Positions 45,372 through 54,643 are shown, numbered from the stretch's first letter. The stretch: DNA of 64,000 nucleotides from Cryomorpha sp963836915 (GCA_963836915.1 CAWILH010000002.1:4222760-4286759); one strand, 5' to 3'. The notes: generated from the sequence alone by a model not told the origin. Translations and numbers: made by a program.

Positions 45372-46301
45372 TTATTCCTTGACCAACTCAGCTTTCAAGT
45401 CGTAATGCTTCTCGAAAAATTCATCGCACCAAAGGCAGATATTCTTCAGTTCGCCGCAGCGCTTTGTTGCTTGCTCGCGACTTACTCCAAGCGATTCGCC
45501 CATTCCGAGCGGGTCTCCCTTGTCGAGTTTTTGGAATACGGGGTTGTGTTGCACCCTTTCCAATACTTCTGACACTTTGTCAACCCGGGCATCGCCGAGC
45601 GGGTCTTTTGTTCCGGGGCAACAGGGGTTTATCTTCCAAAGCTGTATGGAGATTTCCTGTGGTACGTTTTCGCCACCATTCAAGAAACCGATGGCACCAG
45701 AAGTGACTGCGCAGAAATTATGCAAGGGGTCTTTTTTCCAAAGGCCTTTGGCGAAAGCCCTGCCGCGCGCCCAGTTGCCACCCAGCCACATATCTTCGGT
45801 AGCACCCCAAGCGCCCCAGCTCAAGGGAAAATGGTTCAAGTAGTTGCTTTTCTTTACCAGCGGCTCGGTCTCATCGCCGTTTACGCCACGCGATTTGAAA
45901 AGCTCCCCAAGTTCATCAAGCCTACCACCGGCCTTTTTATGGTAGCGGTCTATGCTGGCAATGTCAAAACGGGTCACGCCTTTCGCGATAAGGGTATCCA
46001 GTCGCTCTTCATTCAGCAGGTCGCCATTGGTTTGCACCATGATTTGGGTATTGCTGCCATATTTTTCCTTGAGTCGGTCCAGGATCATATAGAGCTTCTT
46101 ACGCTCTGCGAGTGGTTCGCCGCCCGAAAGTATGATGCGCTCCACTGAAGGCGGCATATTTTCAATAATGTCCAAGCAATCTTTTTCACTGATGCGCTCG
46201 CCTTGCGGGCCGGATGAGTTATAGCAATGGTCGCAATGGTCATTGCATAACTGTGTAAATACCCAATAAATAGATTCTATATGTTCGAAACTCTTATGCA
46301 C
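45372..46301 (-). CDS. Radical SAM enzyme
   Basis: The 309-residue enzyme binds a 4Fe-4S cluster through CxxxCxxC at Cys19, Cys23 and Cys26 (LCNDHCDHCYNSSGP). SAM-binding GGEP is in RIILSGGEPLAERKK. Additional cysteines near the C-terminus (NPCCPGT, KRCGELKNICLWC) could hold an auxiliary cluster. It does not have the ArsS sequence pattern I remember, so arsenosugar synthase is not assigned. It abuts the methyltransferase directly. Substrate unknown. Confidence 0.9.
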   Translation of the reverse strand: MHKSFEHIESIYWVFTQLCNDHCDHCYNSSGPQGERISEKDCLDIIENMPPSVERIILSGGEPLAERKKLYMILDRLKEKYGSNTQIMVQTNGDLLNEERLDTLIAKGVTRFDIASIDRYHKKAGGRLDELGELFKSRGVNGDETEPLVKKSNYLNHFPLSWGAWGATEDMWLGGNWARGRAFAKGLWKKDPLHNFCAVTSGAIGFLNGGENVPQEISIQLWKINPCCPGTKDPLGDARVDKVSEVLERVQHNPVFQKLDKGDPLGMGESLGVSREQATKRCGELKNICLWCDEFFEKHYDLKAELVKE

Positions 46302-47048
46302 TTATTTCTTTAATTTTAATGTCAATATTACTACGCCTTCGGCTATTAGCCCGGTCGGCATGGCTACGGTTCTCTCTTCTATGATTTCTACCGTGAAGCC
46401 GGCCATTTTCATTCGGTTCAAATAAGTATCCACCTGCCTTATTCCGTTCAGGCAACCTGTGTATTTCTTCACCTTTTCATAGGTGTTTTCATCGAAGGTT
46501 TGCCTTCTGGCAATGTCACTGATGCAAAACACACCGCCTTTTTTTAAGACACGAAAGGCACTTGCAAATGCTTTGTCCAAATCTGGCAGCAAGCTGAATA
46601 CCCCGTTGGATATAATTGCATCTGCCATTTCAGTCGGTAAAGGTAAGTCTTCTATGTCGGCGCAATGGAATTCTGCTTGCCTAGTTTCATATTTTGATGC
46701 TATATCCTGAGCTTTTGCAATGAGTTTTGGCGTGATGTCGATGCCGATAAGCCTGCCTTCATACCCTAAAATTTCGGCTGCGATAAAACTGTCAATACCA
46801 GGGGCACACCCCAAATCTACGATCGTATCGCCTTTTCGGATGTGGGCGTGCTCAAAGGGAAAGCCGCAGCTCAGTCCAAAATCCGCTTCCTGGCGGTAAC
46901 CCTTGAAATTTTTATAACCGTCGCGTATGGGGTCAAATATGCCGGGGCAGACGTACGATTTTTGTATTGTGGCACCTTCGCGTTCGTTGAGATCGACGAT
47001 GGCATTGTAATCGGATTTTACTTTTTCTTTTAATCGGTTCATTTTCAA
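46302..47048 (-). CDS. SAM-dependent methyltransferase, ArsM-like
   Basis: The 248-residue protein resembles arsenite methyltransferases: FGLSCGFPFEHAHIRKGD (compare GLGCGNP... in ArsM) with Cys61, SAM motif I VDLGCAPGID, IGIDITPKLIAKA, ISNGVFSLLPDLDKAF, FRVLKKGGVFCISD and GCLNGI with Cys199. The first two ArsM-type thiol positions are thus present, but I find no equivalent of the third C-terminal one. A metalloid substrate is plausible but unproven; a general methyltransferase is the alternative. It is joined to the radical SAM gene without gap. Confidence 0.82.
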   Translation of the reverse strand: MKMNRLKEKVKSDYNAIVDLNEREGATIQKSYVCPGIFDPIRDGYKNFKGYRQEADFGLSCGFPFEHAHIRKGDTIVDLGCAPGIDSFIAAEILGYEGRLIGIDITPKLIAKAQDIASKYETRQAEFHCADIEDLPLPTEMADAIISNGVFSLLPDLDKAFASAFRVLKKGGVFCISDIARRQTFDENTYEKVKKYTGCLNGIRQVDTYLNRMKMAGFTVEIIEERTVAMPTGLIAEGVVILTLKLKK

Positions 47049-47125
47049 TATTGTGATCCTTGTTCAATAAACCTACGCCTGCAATGGAGATCAGGATCAG
47101 TTACATCTTCAAGACTCGTGAATGA

Positions 47126-47846
47126 TTACCCCACCATCTTCTTCCAAAATTCCAATTCGGCTTGTGCTCCCGATTTTGGGGAGTTGACAAATTCATTGGT
47201 GTCTTTGAACACGTGCAGTTCGCCTTTTTCCATCTCGGCTATCTGGTCGCCCATGATCAAGGCTTCTTTTAGATCGTGGGTGATAAAAAGCGCGGTGATG
47301 GGAAAATGTTTTCGGATGCGTTGATAAAAAGCCTGCATCTCGGCGCGGGTATGCACATCCAAGCTTCCAAAAGGCTCATCGAGCAATAGGATTTCTGGCT
47401 TTATGATCAGTGCACGGCCAAAGCTTACCCGCTGCCTTTGCCCACCGGAAAGCTGCTGGGGCATCTTATCAAGTTGGTCGCCCATTCCGATCTCAGCCGC
47501 CATGGCTTCTACCTTTTCTTGGATTCTCGGACTTTGGTACCTTCCTTATTTTTAACCCGTAGGCCAGGTTTTCAGCGATGTTCATGTGCGGAAAGAGCAG
47601 CGGCTCTTGGCTGAGATAGACCACGCCGCGCTTTTGCGGCTTTATCTGCAACAGGTTTCTTTCTTCTGAAATAAAACTTCCGCTGTCGGGAATTTCTAGC
47701 CCCGACAATATCTTGAGCAGCGTGGTCTTTCCACAACCCGATTTTCCCAATACGCTGAGTGTGCGGTGGGAGTGGAGCTGGAAGCTGATGCCGCACAGTA
47801 CTTTTTCACTTCCAAAGGATTTGGTAATGCCCTTGATCTCAATCAT
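47126..47846 (-). CDS. ABC transporter ATPase (YnjD-like), frameshifted
   Basis: The first part has Walker A LGKSGCGKTTLLKILSGLE and Q-loop YLSQEPLLFPHMN; the second has the signature LSGGQRQRVSFGRAL, Walker B ILLLDEPFGSLD and the H-loop ALFITHDLKEAL. They are in different frames; removing one A from the AAA run near 47536 gives KVPSPRIQEKVEAMAAEIG and joins them. Probably an intact ATPase of about 240 residues, energising the two permeases upstream. Overlaps the permease gene by 4 bp. Confidence 0.88.
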
Positions 47847-48610
47847 AGCTCGCTGGTATTTCTGATGAAAAAACGGTTGCCAAGCACCAACAAGGCTATT
47901 AGTGGAAGCACCATGAGACAGGCCGATAGCGCCGCATAATGGGGATTGGCTTCCCGCACAAAGCGCATCACGCTGATGGTGAGCGTCTCCACTTTGCCCA
48001 CGCCTATGAGTTCGGTGATGCCATACTCAAACCAAGAAATAAGAAAGCATTGCACAAAGCAGATGGCCAGCCAAGGCCTCGCCATGGGTATCAAAATGCC
48101 GCGCAGCAACTGTCTGCCCGAAGCGCCGATGGTGGTGGCCTGAAAGGCTATCTGCTTGATACGGGCATTCCAAAAGGTACTTTGCAGCAGTACGGCATAG
48201 GGGAACACGAACAATATTTGCGCAAGCAGCACACCGGCAAATGAACCTGCCAGCCCCATTCTGATAAAGTAGAACTGTAGCATGGCGCCAAATACCACGG
48301 GAGCAATCAGATAAGGGTAGAAGGCCAGCTTCAACAGGCCGCCGCGGGTGGAGTCAAAAAGAAGGAGCTTACTGATGAAAAAACCAAATACGGCGGCCGA
48401 TGTGGCAATGGTGAACGATAGCATGAGCGAAAGCGCAAAACTGTGGCCAAGGCCATTTTGCCCCGCGAAGGCTTGCTGCCAATACCGGAAGGTAAACTCT
48501 ACATTCCAGATTTTTGGAAAGCCCCAATTGGACACCATAGAAAGATAGACCATCGCGACGAGGGGAAGTACCAACAAAACGGCCATTAAAATATAGACGC
48601 CCTTTTTCAC
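47843..48610 (-). CDS. ABC transporter permease
   Basis: A 255-residue binding-protein-dependent permease with six predicted helices and the cytoplasmic EAA-like loop around FQATTIGASGRQLLRGILIP. E. coli YnjC is a single, longer permease, whereas here the two halves are separate genes. Overlaps the neighbouring permease and ATPase genes by 4 bp each. Confidence 0.88.
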   Translation of the reverse strand: MKKGVYILMAVLLVLPLVAMVYLSMVSNWGFPKIWNVEFTFRYWQQAFAGQNGLGHSFALSLMLSFTIATSAAVFGFFISKLLLFDSTRGGLLKLAFYPYLIAPVVFGAMLQFYFIRMGLAGSFAGVLLAQILFVFPYAVLLQSTFWNARIKQIAFQATTIGASGRQLLRGILIPMARPWLAICFVQCFLISWFEYGITELIGVGKVETLTISVMRFVREANPHYAALSACLMVLPLIALLVLGNRFFIRNTSEL

Positions 48611-49449
48611 AAATCGGAGAGCCTGATATTTTTGCTTTTCAAAAGAAACGAGGTGACTGCAATAACCAAAACGCTGTAAAAGAATGCCATGGCGTGTCCT
48701 TCGGGTATGTCGGCAAGGTCAAATCGGGTGAGCTTTTCGGTGATAAAAACGGAAAGCGTGCGTGGCGATGATTGTCCCATTATGATCGGGACTTCATAGG
48801 TGCCGAGCAAAAAGATGGTGTACAAGATGATGAGCAGGCTTGACTTTTTCAGCAAAAGCGGAACGAAGACACGGAAGAAAAACTGCCGCTGCGAGCTTCC
48901 AAGGGTATGCGCCATTTCTTGTAGCTCTGCCATGCGCTCTTTATTGGCCTGGTGGATAAATAAGATGGTGAAGAGTGGGAAAACCAAGAATACGTGGCAA
49001 ACCAAGATCCCAATTCCGAAGCTATCATTGACCATTCGCGGAAAGCTTTCAATCCCGCTGCTCAGGCCAATACTATAGCTGATGCGCGATAGAAAACCCG
49101 TAGGGCTGAGCAGGTAATACCATAAAAAGGCCGTGATCAAAGGTGGCATGGTAAGCGGCAGAAAGAGCGTCTTATAAAACCAAGGCCTGGACTTGCCGCC
49201 CTGCCACCAGGCAAATAGCAACGCCAGCGAAAGAATTAAGATGAGTGAAATAAAAGTGAGATAGAGCGAGTAGAGCAGGCTTGCGCTGCCACCGCCTTCG
49301 GTAAATAGATTGATCCAGTATTGAAGCGTAAATCCCTTACCGAGAATACCTACCATGCCGAGACTGTAAAAAAGCGAGTAGCCCAGCCCAGCCAGCAAGG
49401 GCAGCGCCGTGAGCAGCAGAAATAGCGATATGCCCAGGTTCTTGGCCAA
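48607..49449 (-). CDS. ABC transporter permease
   Basis: A 280-residue permease with six helices and the EAA-like loop ELQEMAHTLGSSQRQFFFRV. It pairs with the following permease and sits directly after the binding-protein gene. Together they form a heteromeric channel of the YnjC/thiamine-transporter-like type. Substrate unknown. Confidence 0.88.
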   Translation of the reverse strand: MAKNLGISLFLLLTALPLLAGLGYSLFYSLGMVGILGKGFTLQYWINLFTEGGGSASLLYSLYLTFISLILILSLALLFAWWQGGKSRPWFYKTLFLPLTMPPLITAFLWYYLLSPTGFLSRISYSIGLSSGIESFPRMVNDSFGIGILVCHVFLVFPLFTILFIHQANKERMAELQEMAHTLGSSQRQFFFRVFVPLLLKKSSLLIILYTIFLLGTYEVPIIMGQSSPRTLSVFITEKLTRFDLADIPEGHAMAFFYSVLVIAVTSFLLKSKNIRLSDL

Positions 49450-50667
49450 TTACTTCTCGATCACGTTTTTACGGAAATCATCGTAAAGCTTGATCATGTA
49501 TTCCGGGGCGGGCTCCATGATGGCTTTATCTTGAATGTCCGATCGGTTTGGTGCGTATTTCCTTCCTGGGATGTTCTGAAATTTTGATTGCCATTCTTCT
49601 GGCAGTTTATCCATGCTCAGCACCGTGCCATCACCCCATACCGACGGTTTAAACTTTTCGTACTGCGCCTCCGGCGAGATCATAAAATTGATGGCCACGA
49701 GCGCTGTCGGTTTCTGCGCCGAAAGCTTTGCGATGCCCAGATAATGTGAGTTTTGAATGGAGCCAGTTTCGGGCACGTAGGCGCGGGACGCATCTGTAAA
49801 GATCCCTTCATCTATCTTATTGTCCACTTCCGCATCGTTATTGCTCATGGTAAACCAAATTTCCCCATTGGAAAAAAGCTGGTGCATCTGCGCCACCGAC
49901 GCGGGAAAGCTCCTACCGCCATTCCAGAAATAAGGCTTGATACGGTTGATGTATCCCCAAAGCTTTTTGCTAGCATCGTCGTACTTGGTTTGCTCAAATT
50001 TTCCATTGAGTGCAACCTTGCCACCTGCGAAATGGGCGAGCCAAGCCTTCATGAGTGTCATGCCCGTGAAGTCGTTTCCAATGGTAAATTTCCCTGGGTT
50101 GGCCTCTACCCATTCTTCCAGTTCTGCGAGTGTCATAGGTGGGTTTTTCACTTTTGCGGAATTGTAGATCAAGGCCATTTGCACATTGCCCCAAGGACAT
50201 TCCATGCCATTGATGTCCTGTTGGAAGTCTTTGCCTATGAAGGGATTTTCAAGGTCGATGTATCTGGAATTGGGCAGTTTTTCCACAAATGGCCCGTAAA
50301 GCCCATCGATTTGCCCAAGCTGAAAAAAGGTCTCTCCATTGATCCAGAGCATATCCACTTCGCTGGCATCCATCCCGGCTTCCATCTCGGTCATCAGGGT
50401 GGTTACGATCTGGCTTCCTTGCCCGTTTACGGTTTCTAAGGTAATGCCATATTTCTCTTTGAGATTGGGCTTTACAAATCCGTCCATATACTTGTTTATC
50501 AGCGGATCGCCCTGCCACATCACCATCGTGAGTTTTTGGCCTTTGGCGGAAGCCGTAATCTCTTCCCACGATTGATCGGCAGCGGCCTGCTCTTTCTTCG
50601 GCGCTGGCCCGCAACCAATTATCAGCATGATCAAGATTGAAAATAGGAGTGGTCTATACATTTCCAT
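49450..50667 (-). CDS. ABC transporter substrate-binding lipoprotein, YnjB-like
   Basis: Start chosen at 50667 or 50661 (MEMYRPLLFSILIMLIIGC), giving a lipobox at Cys; an upstream ATG at 50763 would overlap the receptor gene and lacks a signal. The mature part has LTMVMWQGDPLINKYMDGFV, VDMLWINGETFFQLGQIDGL and WGNVQMALIYNSAKV, typical of YnjB (COG4134)-type periplasmic binding proteins related to the iron/thiamine/putrescine binders. Two-lobe fold, about 405 residues. The ligand is unknown even in E. coli. Confidence 0.88.
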   Translation of the reverse strand: MEMYRPLLFSILIMLIIGCGPAPKKEQAAADQSWEEITASAKGQKLTMVMWQGDPLINKYMDGFVKPNLKEKYGITLETVNGQGSQIVTTLMTEMEAGMDASEVDMLWINGETFFQLGQIDGLYGPFVEKLPNSRYIDLENPFIGKDFQQDINGMECPWGNVQMALIYNSAKVKNPPMTLAELEEWVEANPGKFTIGNDFTGMTLMKAWLAHFAGGKVALNGKFEQTKYDDASKKLWGYINRIKPYFWNGGRSFPASVAQMHQLFSNGEIWFTMSNNDAEVDNKIDEGIFTDASRAYVPETGSIQNSHYLGIAKLSAQKPTALVAINFMISPEAQYEKFKPSVWGDGTVLSMDKLPEEWQSKFQNIPGRKYAPNRSDIQDKAIMEPAPEYMIKLYDDFRKNVIEK

Positions 50668-50678
50668 TAAGGTAAAAT

Positions 50679-50707
50679 GCCCCGACATCTTGATAGGATG
50701 TCGGGGC
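50679..50707 (-). terminator. Strong hairpin between receptor and ABC genes (attenuator)
   Basis: On the minus strand GCCCCGACATC-ctatcaa-GATGTCGGGGC forms a perfect 11-bp stem followed by ATTTTACC, 12 bp before the binding-protein ATG. With a weak T-run it is probably a partial terminator or mRNA stabiliser that leaves the receptor mRNA more abundant than the transporter mRNA. Confidence 0.75.
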
Positions 50708-50713
50708 TGAAGA

Positions 50714-53704
50714 TTAAAATAAGTAGCGCGCAGAAAATTGGAACTGACGTGGTGGGGCGGCATTCTTTCGCACGATCACGCCCGAGCTTTCAGGCCCTAC
50801 CTGAATCTGATTGCTTTGGGTTGCATTATTAGAATATCCACTCAAGTTTTCAGAGTTGAACAGGTTAAAAACCTGCGCACCAATTTCAAAACTGGATGTC
50901 TCTGTAAGAGGAATCCGGTAGAATGCGCTTAGATCAAAAGTATTACTCCAAGGCAGGCGGTCGCTGTTGCGGTCTTCGCCCGGCGATCGGTCGCTATTGC
51001 CCACATAGGAATCTCCAAACGAGCCGCCATCTCCATTTAGATCGGTGGTGCCGTAGATGGCCGCATCGGGTATTCGATTGATCGGCTGCCCACTTTGAAG
51101 CAAAGCCGCCAGCGTAACCGTAAGGTTCTTGATAGGGTAGTAATTAAAAACACCGTTTATCAGATGTGTTCGATCATTGATCGATGGCCCCCATTCCGCT
51201 TCAAAATCGTTTGAATTGGCAGCGCGGAAGTTGATATCTTCCGTATTATTCTCAAGATACGAGAGGGTATATACCAATCGAAGGGCGTAATCATCTTCGC
51301 CCCGGTCTTTTTGCAGGGTGAAGTTTACGGCGTAGTAATTTGACCTGCCGTCCATCTCGGTCATCACCACATTGCGGGCTACGCCGCGGAGGGTATCTCC
51401 ATTTACGAGCGCATATTGACCAGCGTCATTATAAATGGGGATGGGACGGGTAAGATCAGCTTCTGTGGTGGTGCGTACCACGACATCACTAGGGTTGACG
51501 GTATATGCAGAAGGTGCATTCAGGTTGCGGATGCGGGCCAGGTCATAAGAACGGTTATGAATAAGGTCGACATAAAAAATCGCCTTTTCGTTGATTCTCT
51601 GCTGGTAGCCCAACATCATCTGATGGCTGTAAGGATTGTCATATCCATTTGGGTTCAGGATGCGCAGTTCATTCTGAAAATTATTTTCACGCTGACCCTG
51701 AAGTTGATCGGCCGTAGGTCCTTGAAGGTATGCGACATTGGGCAAGCTGGCGCTAATATTCCCTTCGTTGGTCACGGCATCAATATCAGTATTGGCGGGC
51801 AATACTCCACCATCGATCAGCGCTTGAATCTGCGTCTTATAATCGTCCGAATTTGAATTGAACTGGCGGGCATCGCTCACAATAGCATGAAGGATACGGT
51901 CGTAAGAAATTCCGTACCCGGCGCGTATGGCCGATTTCTCGTTGAGTTTATAGTTGATGCTCAATCGCGGGGCGATATTATCGAAATCTCCCTGATCGGC
52001 TCCGCCTTTTGAATGCGTATCATAATCATAGCGCAGTCCCACATTTGCCGTAAGGCGCGGATTGATGCTCCACTGATCTTCTAAATAGGCGCTGTAGATC
52101 GTCTGCTGCTTGGTGAAAGACTTCGGCCTGAGCTCTACCCGATAACCCGCCACGCTTATATCTGCAGGAAGATCGCCCGGCTCTAGGCTGCTGCCAATAC
52201 CAGATGCGATGAAGGCTTGTTGCTGGGCGCTATTGAGTTGCACATCGTAGCTTCCGCTTGGATTGCCACCACCGAATAACTCGAAATTAGATGTTTTGAC
52301 CTGTACGCCTGTTTTGATTTTGTGATCGCCCCAAAAGAAAGTGAGCTTCTGCTGAATGACGTGGGTATTTTCAATGTCTTGAAATGCTGGCCCTGGATGG
52401 CCGATGAAGGCCACTGCCATGCTATCCGTTGCATCGCGCACCGTCACATCTGGACTCACTACATCATCTCCATTATAATAATCCCAGCCAAAGCGGCCAT
52501 AGCTGTAGTTTCCTTCATATACAAAGCCGCTGCCGCGGAAGGTGTTTTGCAGTGCGATGTTGGTAGACTTTCGGCTTTGGCTATTTCCTGCCGATGGGAA
52601 GGAGATGCCCCCTTCTATGCCACCCCCTTGCCGCTCTATGGAGATGATCCCCACATTTGCCCGAAGCGAACTGGTGAATCTATCCGACCATATTTGGTCA
52701 ATCTTTCCAGAGATATAATCGAAGTTATTGGTACCCGGTACTGTTTCATTGATACCAAGTTGGGGAATGTTCAATAGGTTGTCCTTCAGGTCGGTCGTAT
52801 GCTCGTAATTCAAGAAATAAAAAGTCTTGTTTTTAACGATCGCCCCGCCCACGCCAAAACCAGCCTGATAGCGCTGAAATCCGTCCTTTACCTGATTACC
52901 AGAAAGATCGCGCTGGGCATACGGTGAAGAAGCATCGAGCGAAGGGCCGGGGCGGGTCACGAAAAAGGCTTCCCCTTTGGTCTCATTGGTTCCCGACTTG
53001 GTGGTAATGTTGATCACCCCATTTGACGAAAGACCGTATTCTGCACTGAAATTATTGGTAAGTGCCGTGATATTTTGCGTGAAGCCTACGGGTATGGCAA
53101 AGCGCTGACCGCCGAGAAAATTCTCGTTATTGTCCATCCCATCTATGAGGTAATTGGTGTACAGACCATTGGCACCATTGATAGATACGTTGGGCGCTTC
53201 GGGATAGAAACCCGTGGCTTGGGTAATGTTTGGAAGTCGGTACAAGGCACGCGTCACATCGCGCCCTTCTATGGGCAGTTCCTGGATTTCTTTTTCAGTG
53301 AGTTCGGATGCTACTTGGGCATTTACGGTATTGATGGTTTGGTAATTATCTGCCGCAATGGTTACACCTTGTAGCTGGTTTACTTTTTCTGAAAGCACGA
53401 TCGATACTGATGTGGTGCGGCCAGAGATCAAGGAGATATTTCTCAGAGTCCTGCTTTTAAAGAAACTGCCTTCTTGAATTTCCACATCATAACGACCTGA
53501 TGTAGATAGACCTGTGAGCTGTACTTTTCCTTTAGATGATGAAATCACTTCTTGGGTGAATCCTATTTCAGGATTGGTGATGAGCACAGATTGAGAGCCG
53601 ACGGCATTTTGAAGGCTATCGAGCAATGTGATCTCAAGTGATGCCTGCGCCGACACATAGAAAGTGGTAATGACCATTGCGGCAAATAGTAAACATCGTT
53701 TCAT
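50714..53704 (-). CDS. Oar-like TonB-dependent outer-membrane receptor
   Basis: A 996-residue receptor with signal peptide (MKRCLLFAAMVITTFYVSAQ), a carboxypeptidase-like regulatory domain (about 22-110), a plug (EKEIQELPIEGRDVTRALYR, INGANGLYTNYLIDGMDNNE) and a long barrel ending in Phe (FQFSARYLF). The plug type, with LPxxGRD and a SusC-unlike TonB region, is that of Oar/cirA-like receptors rather than SusC. No SusD partner follows. Downstream are the ABC genes, so receptor and inner-membrane transporter probably take up the same ligand. Confidence 0.93.
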   Translation of the reverse strand: MKRCLLFAAMVITTFYVSAQASLEITLLDSLQNAVGSQSVLITNPEIGFTQEVISSSKGKVQLTGLSTSGRYDVEIQEGSFFKSRTLRNISLISGRTTSVSIVLSEKVNQLQGVTIAADNYQTINTVNAQVASELTEKEIQELPIEGRDVTRALYRLPNITQATGFYPEAPNVSINGANGLYTNYLIDGMDNNENFLGGQRFAIPVGFTQNITALTNNFSAEYGLSSNGVINITTKSGTNETKGEAFFVTRPGPSLDASSPYAQRDLSGNQVKDGFQRYQAGFGVGGAIVKNKTFYFLNYEHTTDLKDNLLNIPQLGINETVPGTNNFDYISGKIDQIWSDRFTSSLRANVGIISIERQGGGIEGGISFPSAGNSQSRKSTNIALQNTFRGSGFVYEGNYSYGRFGWDYYNGDDVVSPDVTVRDATDSMAVAFIGHPGPAFQDIENTHVIQQKLTFFWGDHKIKTGVQVKTSNFELFGGGNPSGSYDVQLNSAQQQAFIASGIGSSLEPGDLPADISVAGYRVELRPKSFTKQQTIYSAYLEDQWSINPRLTANVGLRYDYDTHSKGGADQGDFDNIAPRLSINYKLNEKSAIRAGYGISYDRILHAIVSDARQFNSNSDDYKTQIQALIDGGVLPANTDIDAVTNEGNISASLPNVAYLQGPTADQLQGQRENNFQNELRILNPNGYDNPYSHQMMLGYQQRINEKAIFYVDLIHNRSYDLARIRNLNAPSAYTVNPSDVVVRTTTEADLTRPIPIYNDAGQYALVNGDTLRGVARNVVMTEMDGRSNYYAVNFTLQKDRGEDDYALRLVYTLSYLENNTEDINFRAANSNDFEAEWGPSINDRTHLINGVFNYYPIKNLTVTLAALLQSGQPINRIPDAAIYGTTDLNGDGGSFGDSYVGNSDRSPGEDRNSDRLPWSNTFDLSAFYRIPLTETSSFEIGAQVFNLFNSENLSGYSNNATQSNQIQVGPESSGVIVRKNAAPPRQFQFSARYLF

Positions 53705-53775
53705 TGATTGAAGAGTATAATAAGTTAATGCTGCTCCGGAGGCCGGGCAACAAATGGAAAGAAGATGAGGGAAGG

Positions 53776-54522
53776 TTAGGCTATGGCGAGTGCCATTGTT
53801 GGGGGAGCCCGCAGGCTGTCGATGCGACGTGCCAAACCTTTCGGCTCGGATAAAAAGCGATATTCCGGCTCGGGTGTGTGATTGGCCAAGATAAGGCGTA
53901 GAATCGATCGCAGGCTCGAAGCCAATTCATTCGAATCAAGCGCGCTGATGAGATCGTGCACCGAATTAACGTCATGCAAGCGGTGCAGCACTTCCAGTGC
54001 TGGGCCATCCTTTTGGCAAAAACTGCTAAGCGCCTTGAAGAGCCTGCTGGTCTGCCAAGGCAGCTTCTCAAAGGCAGACTTCTTGAAACCATCGGCCGTA
54101 AGCCCGATCAAGTATGCTCCACCGCGCAGTGAAGGGCCAAGTACGCAATGACCTTCTAAAAGTTTTTCTTGTACCGTGTCCCAGTCGGTGTTGGCTAAGC
54201 CGGGACTGTCATTTCCTACTGCAATGGCCGATTGAAATCCTTGGGCAAAAACTTCTGCATAGGCATTGGCCAATCTTTCGCCAAAGCTTTTTCCACGCTG
54301 ATTGCCTTCATGAAAATGAAAAATGGGCATTCCAGCGCTCGAAATAGCTGATGCAGATGCTTGAATAAGGGTAGCTGAAATACGCTCCGAAGCACCGCAA
54401 TTTTCTGATGGCGCTAGTCTTTTTGCATTGCTTTCTGCCTTAGCCCTGCGGCTAAAATAGATGATGGCAGTGCCACTTTGCTGAACGGATGCTTCTTTGT
54501 TAAAACTATTGAACAATGCCAA
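53776..54522 (-). CDS. DUF2064 (TIGR04282-like) glycosyltransferase-fold protein
   Basis: A 248-residue protein with GTAIIYFSRRAKAESNAKRL, the nucleotide-sugar-binding-like FAQGFQSAIAVGNDSPGL and the family hallmark LGPSLRGGAYLIGLT. The DUF2064/TIGR04282 family has been linked to arsenosugar biosynthesis, where it is proposed to act on nucleotide sugars. It is 71 bp upstream of the TonB receptor and ahead of the ArsM-like and radical SAM genes on the same strand, so it is probably the first gene of the cluster. Biochemistry unproven. Confidence 0.8.
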   Translation of the reverse strand: MALFNSFNKEASVQQSGTAIIYFSRRAKAESNAKRLAPSENCGASERISATLIQASASAISSAGMPIFHFHEGNQRGKSFGERLANAYAEVFAQGFQSAIAVGNDSPGLANTDWDTVQEKLLEGHCVLGPSLRGGAYLIGLTADGFKKSAFEKLPWQTSRLFKALSSFCQKDGPALEVLHRLHDVNSVHDLISALDSNELASSLRSILRLILANHTPEPEYRFLSEPKGLARRIDSLRAPPTMALAIA

Positions 54523-54643
54523 AACCTTGAAATCGGCTGCAAGAAAAGAAAAGTTTTTTGGAATGTCTCCATTAATTAACCAACAAGCGGTTCGTAATTG
54601 AGCTGGAAGTCCATGAATTTTAAAATATCATATAAAAAAGAAA

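Noticed and set aside
45372..46301. Radical SAM enzyme as ArsS (arsenosugar synthase)
   Set aside because: The sequence around the CxxxCxxC motif does not fit the ArsS pattern I remember, and no C-terminal ArsS domain is seen; only the gene context resembles it.
50667..50763. Upstream ATG at 50763 as start of the binding protein
   Set aside because: It would overlap the receptor gene and gives no signal peptide; the ATG at 50667 or 50661 gives a clear lipobox.
50714..53704. Receptor of the 43.7-54.5 kb cluster as a SusC homologue
   Set aside because: The plug sequence is Oar-like and no SusD gene follows.
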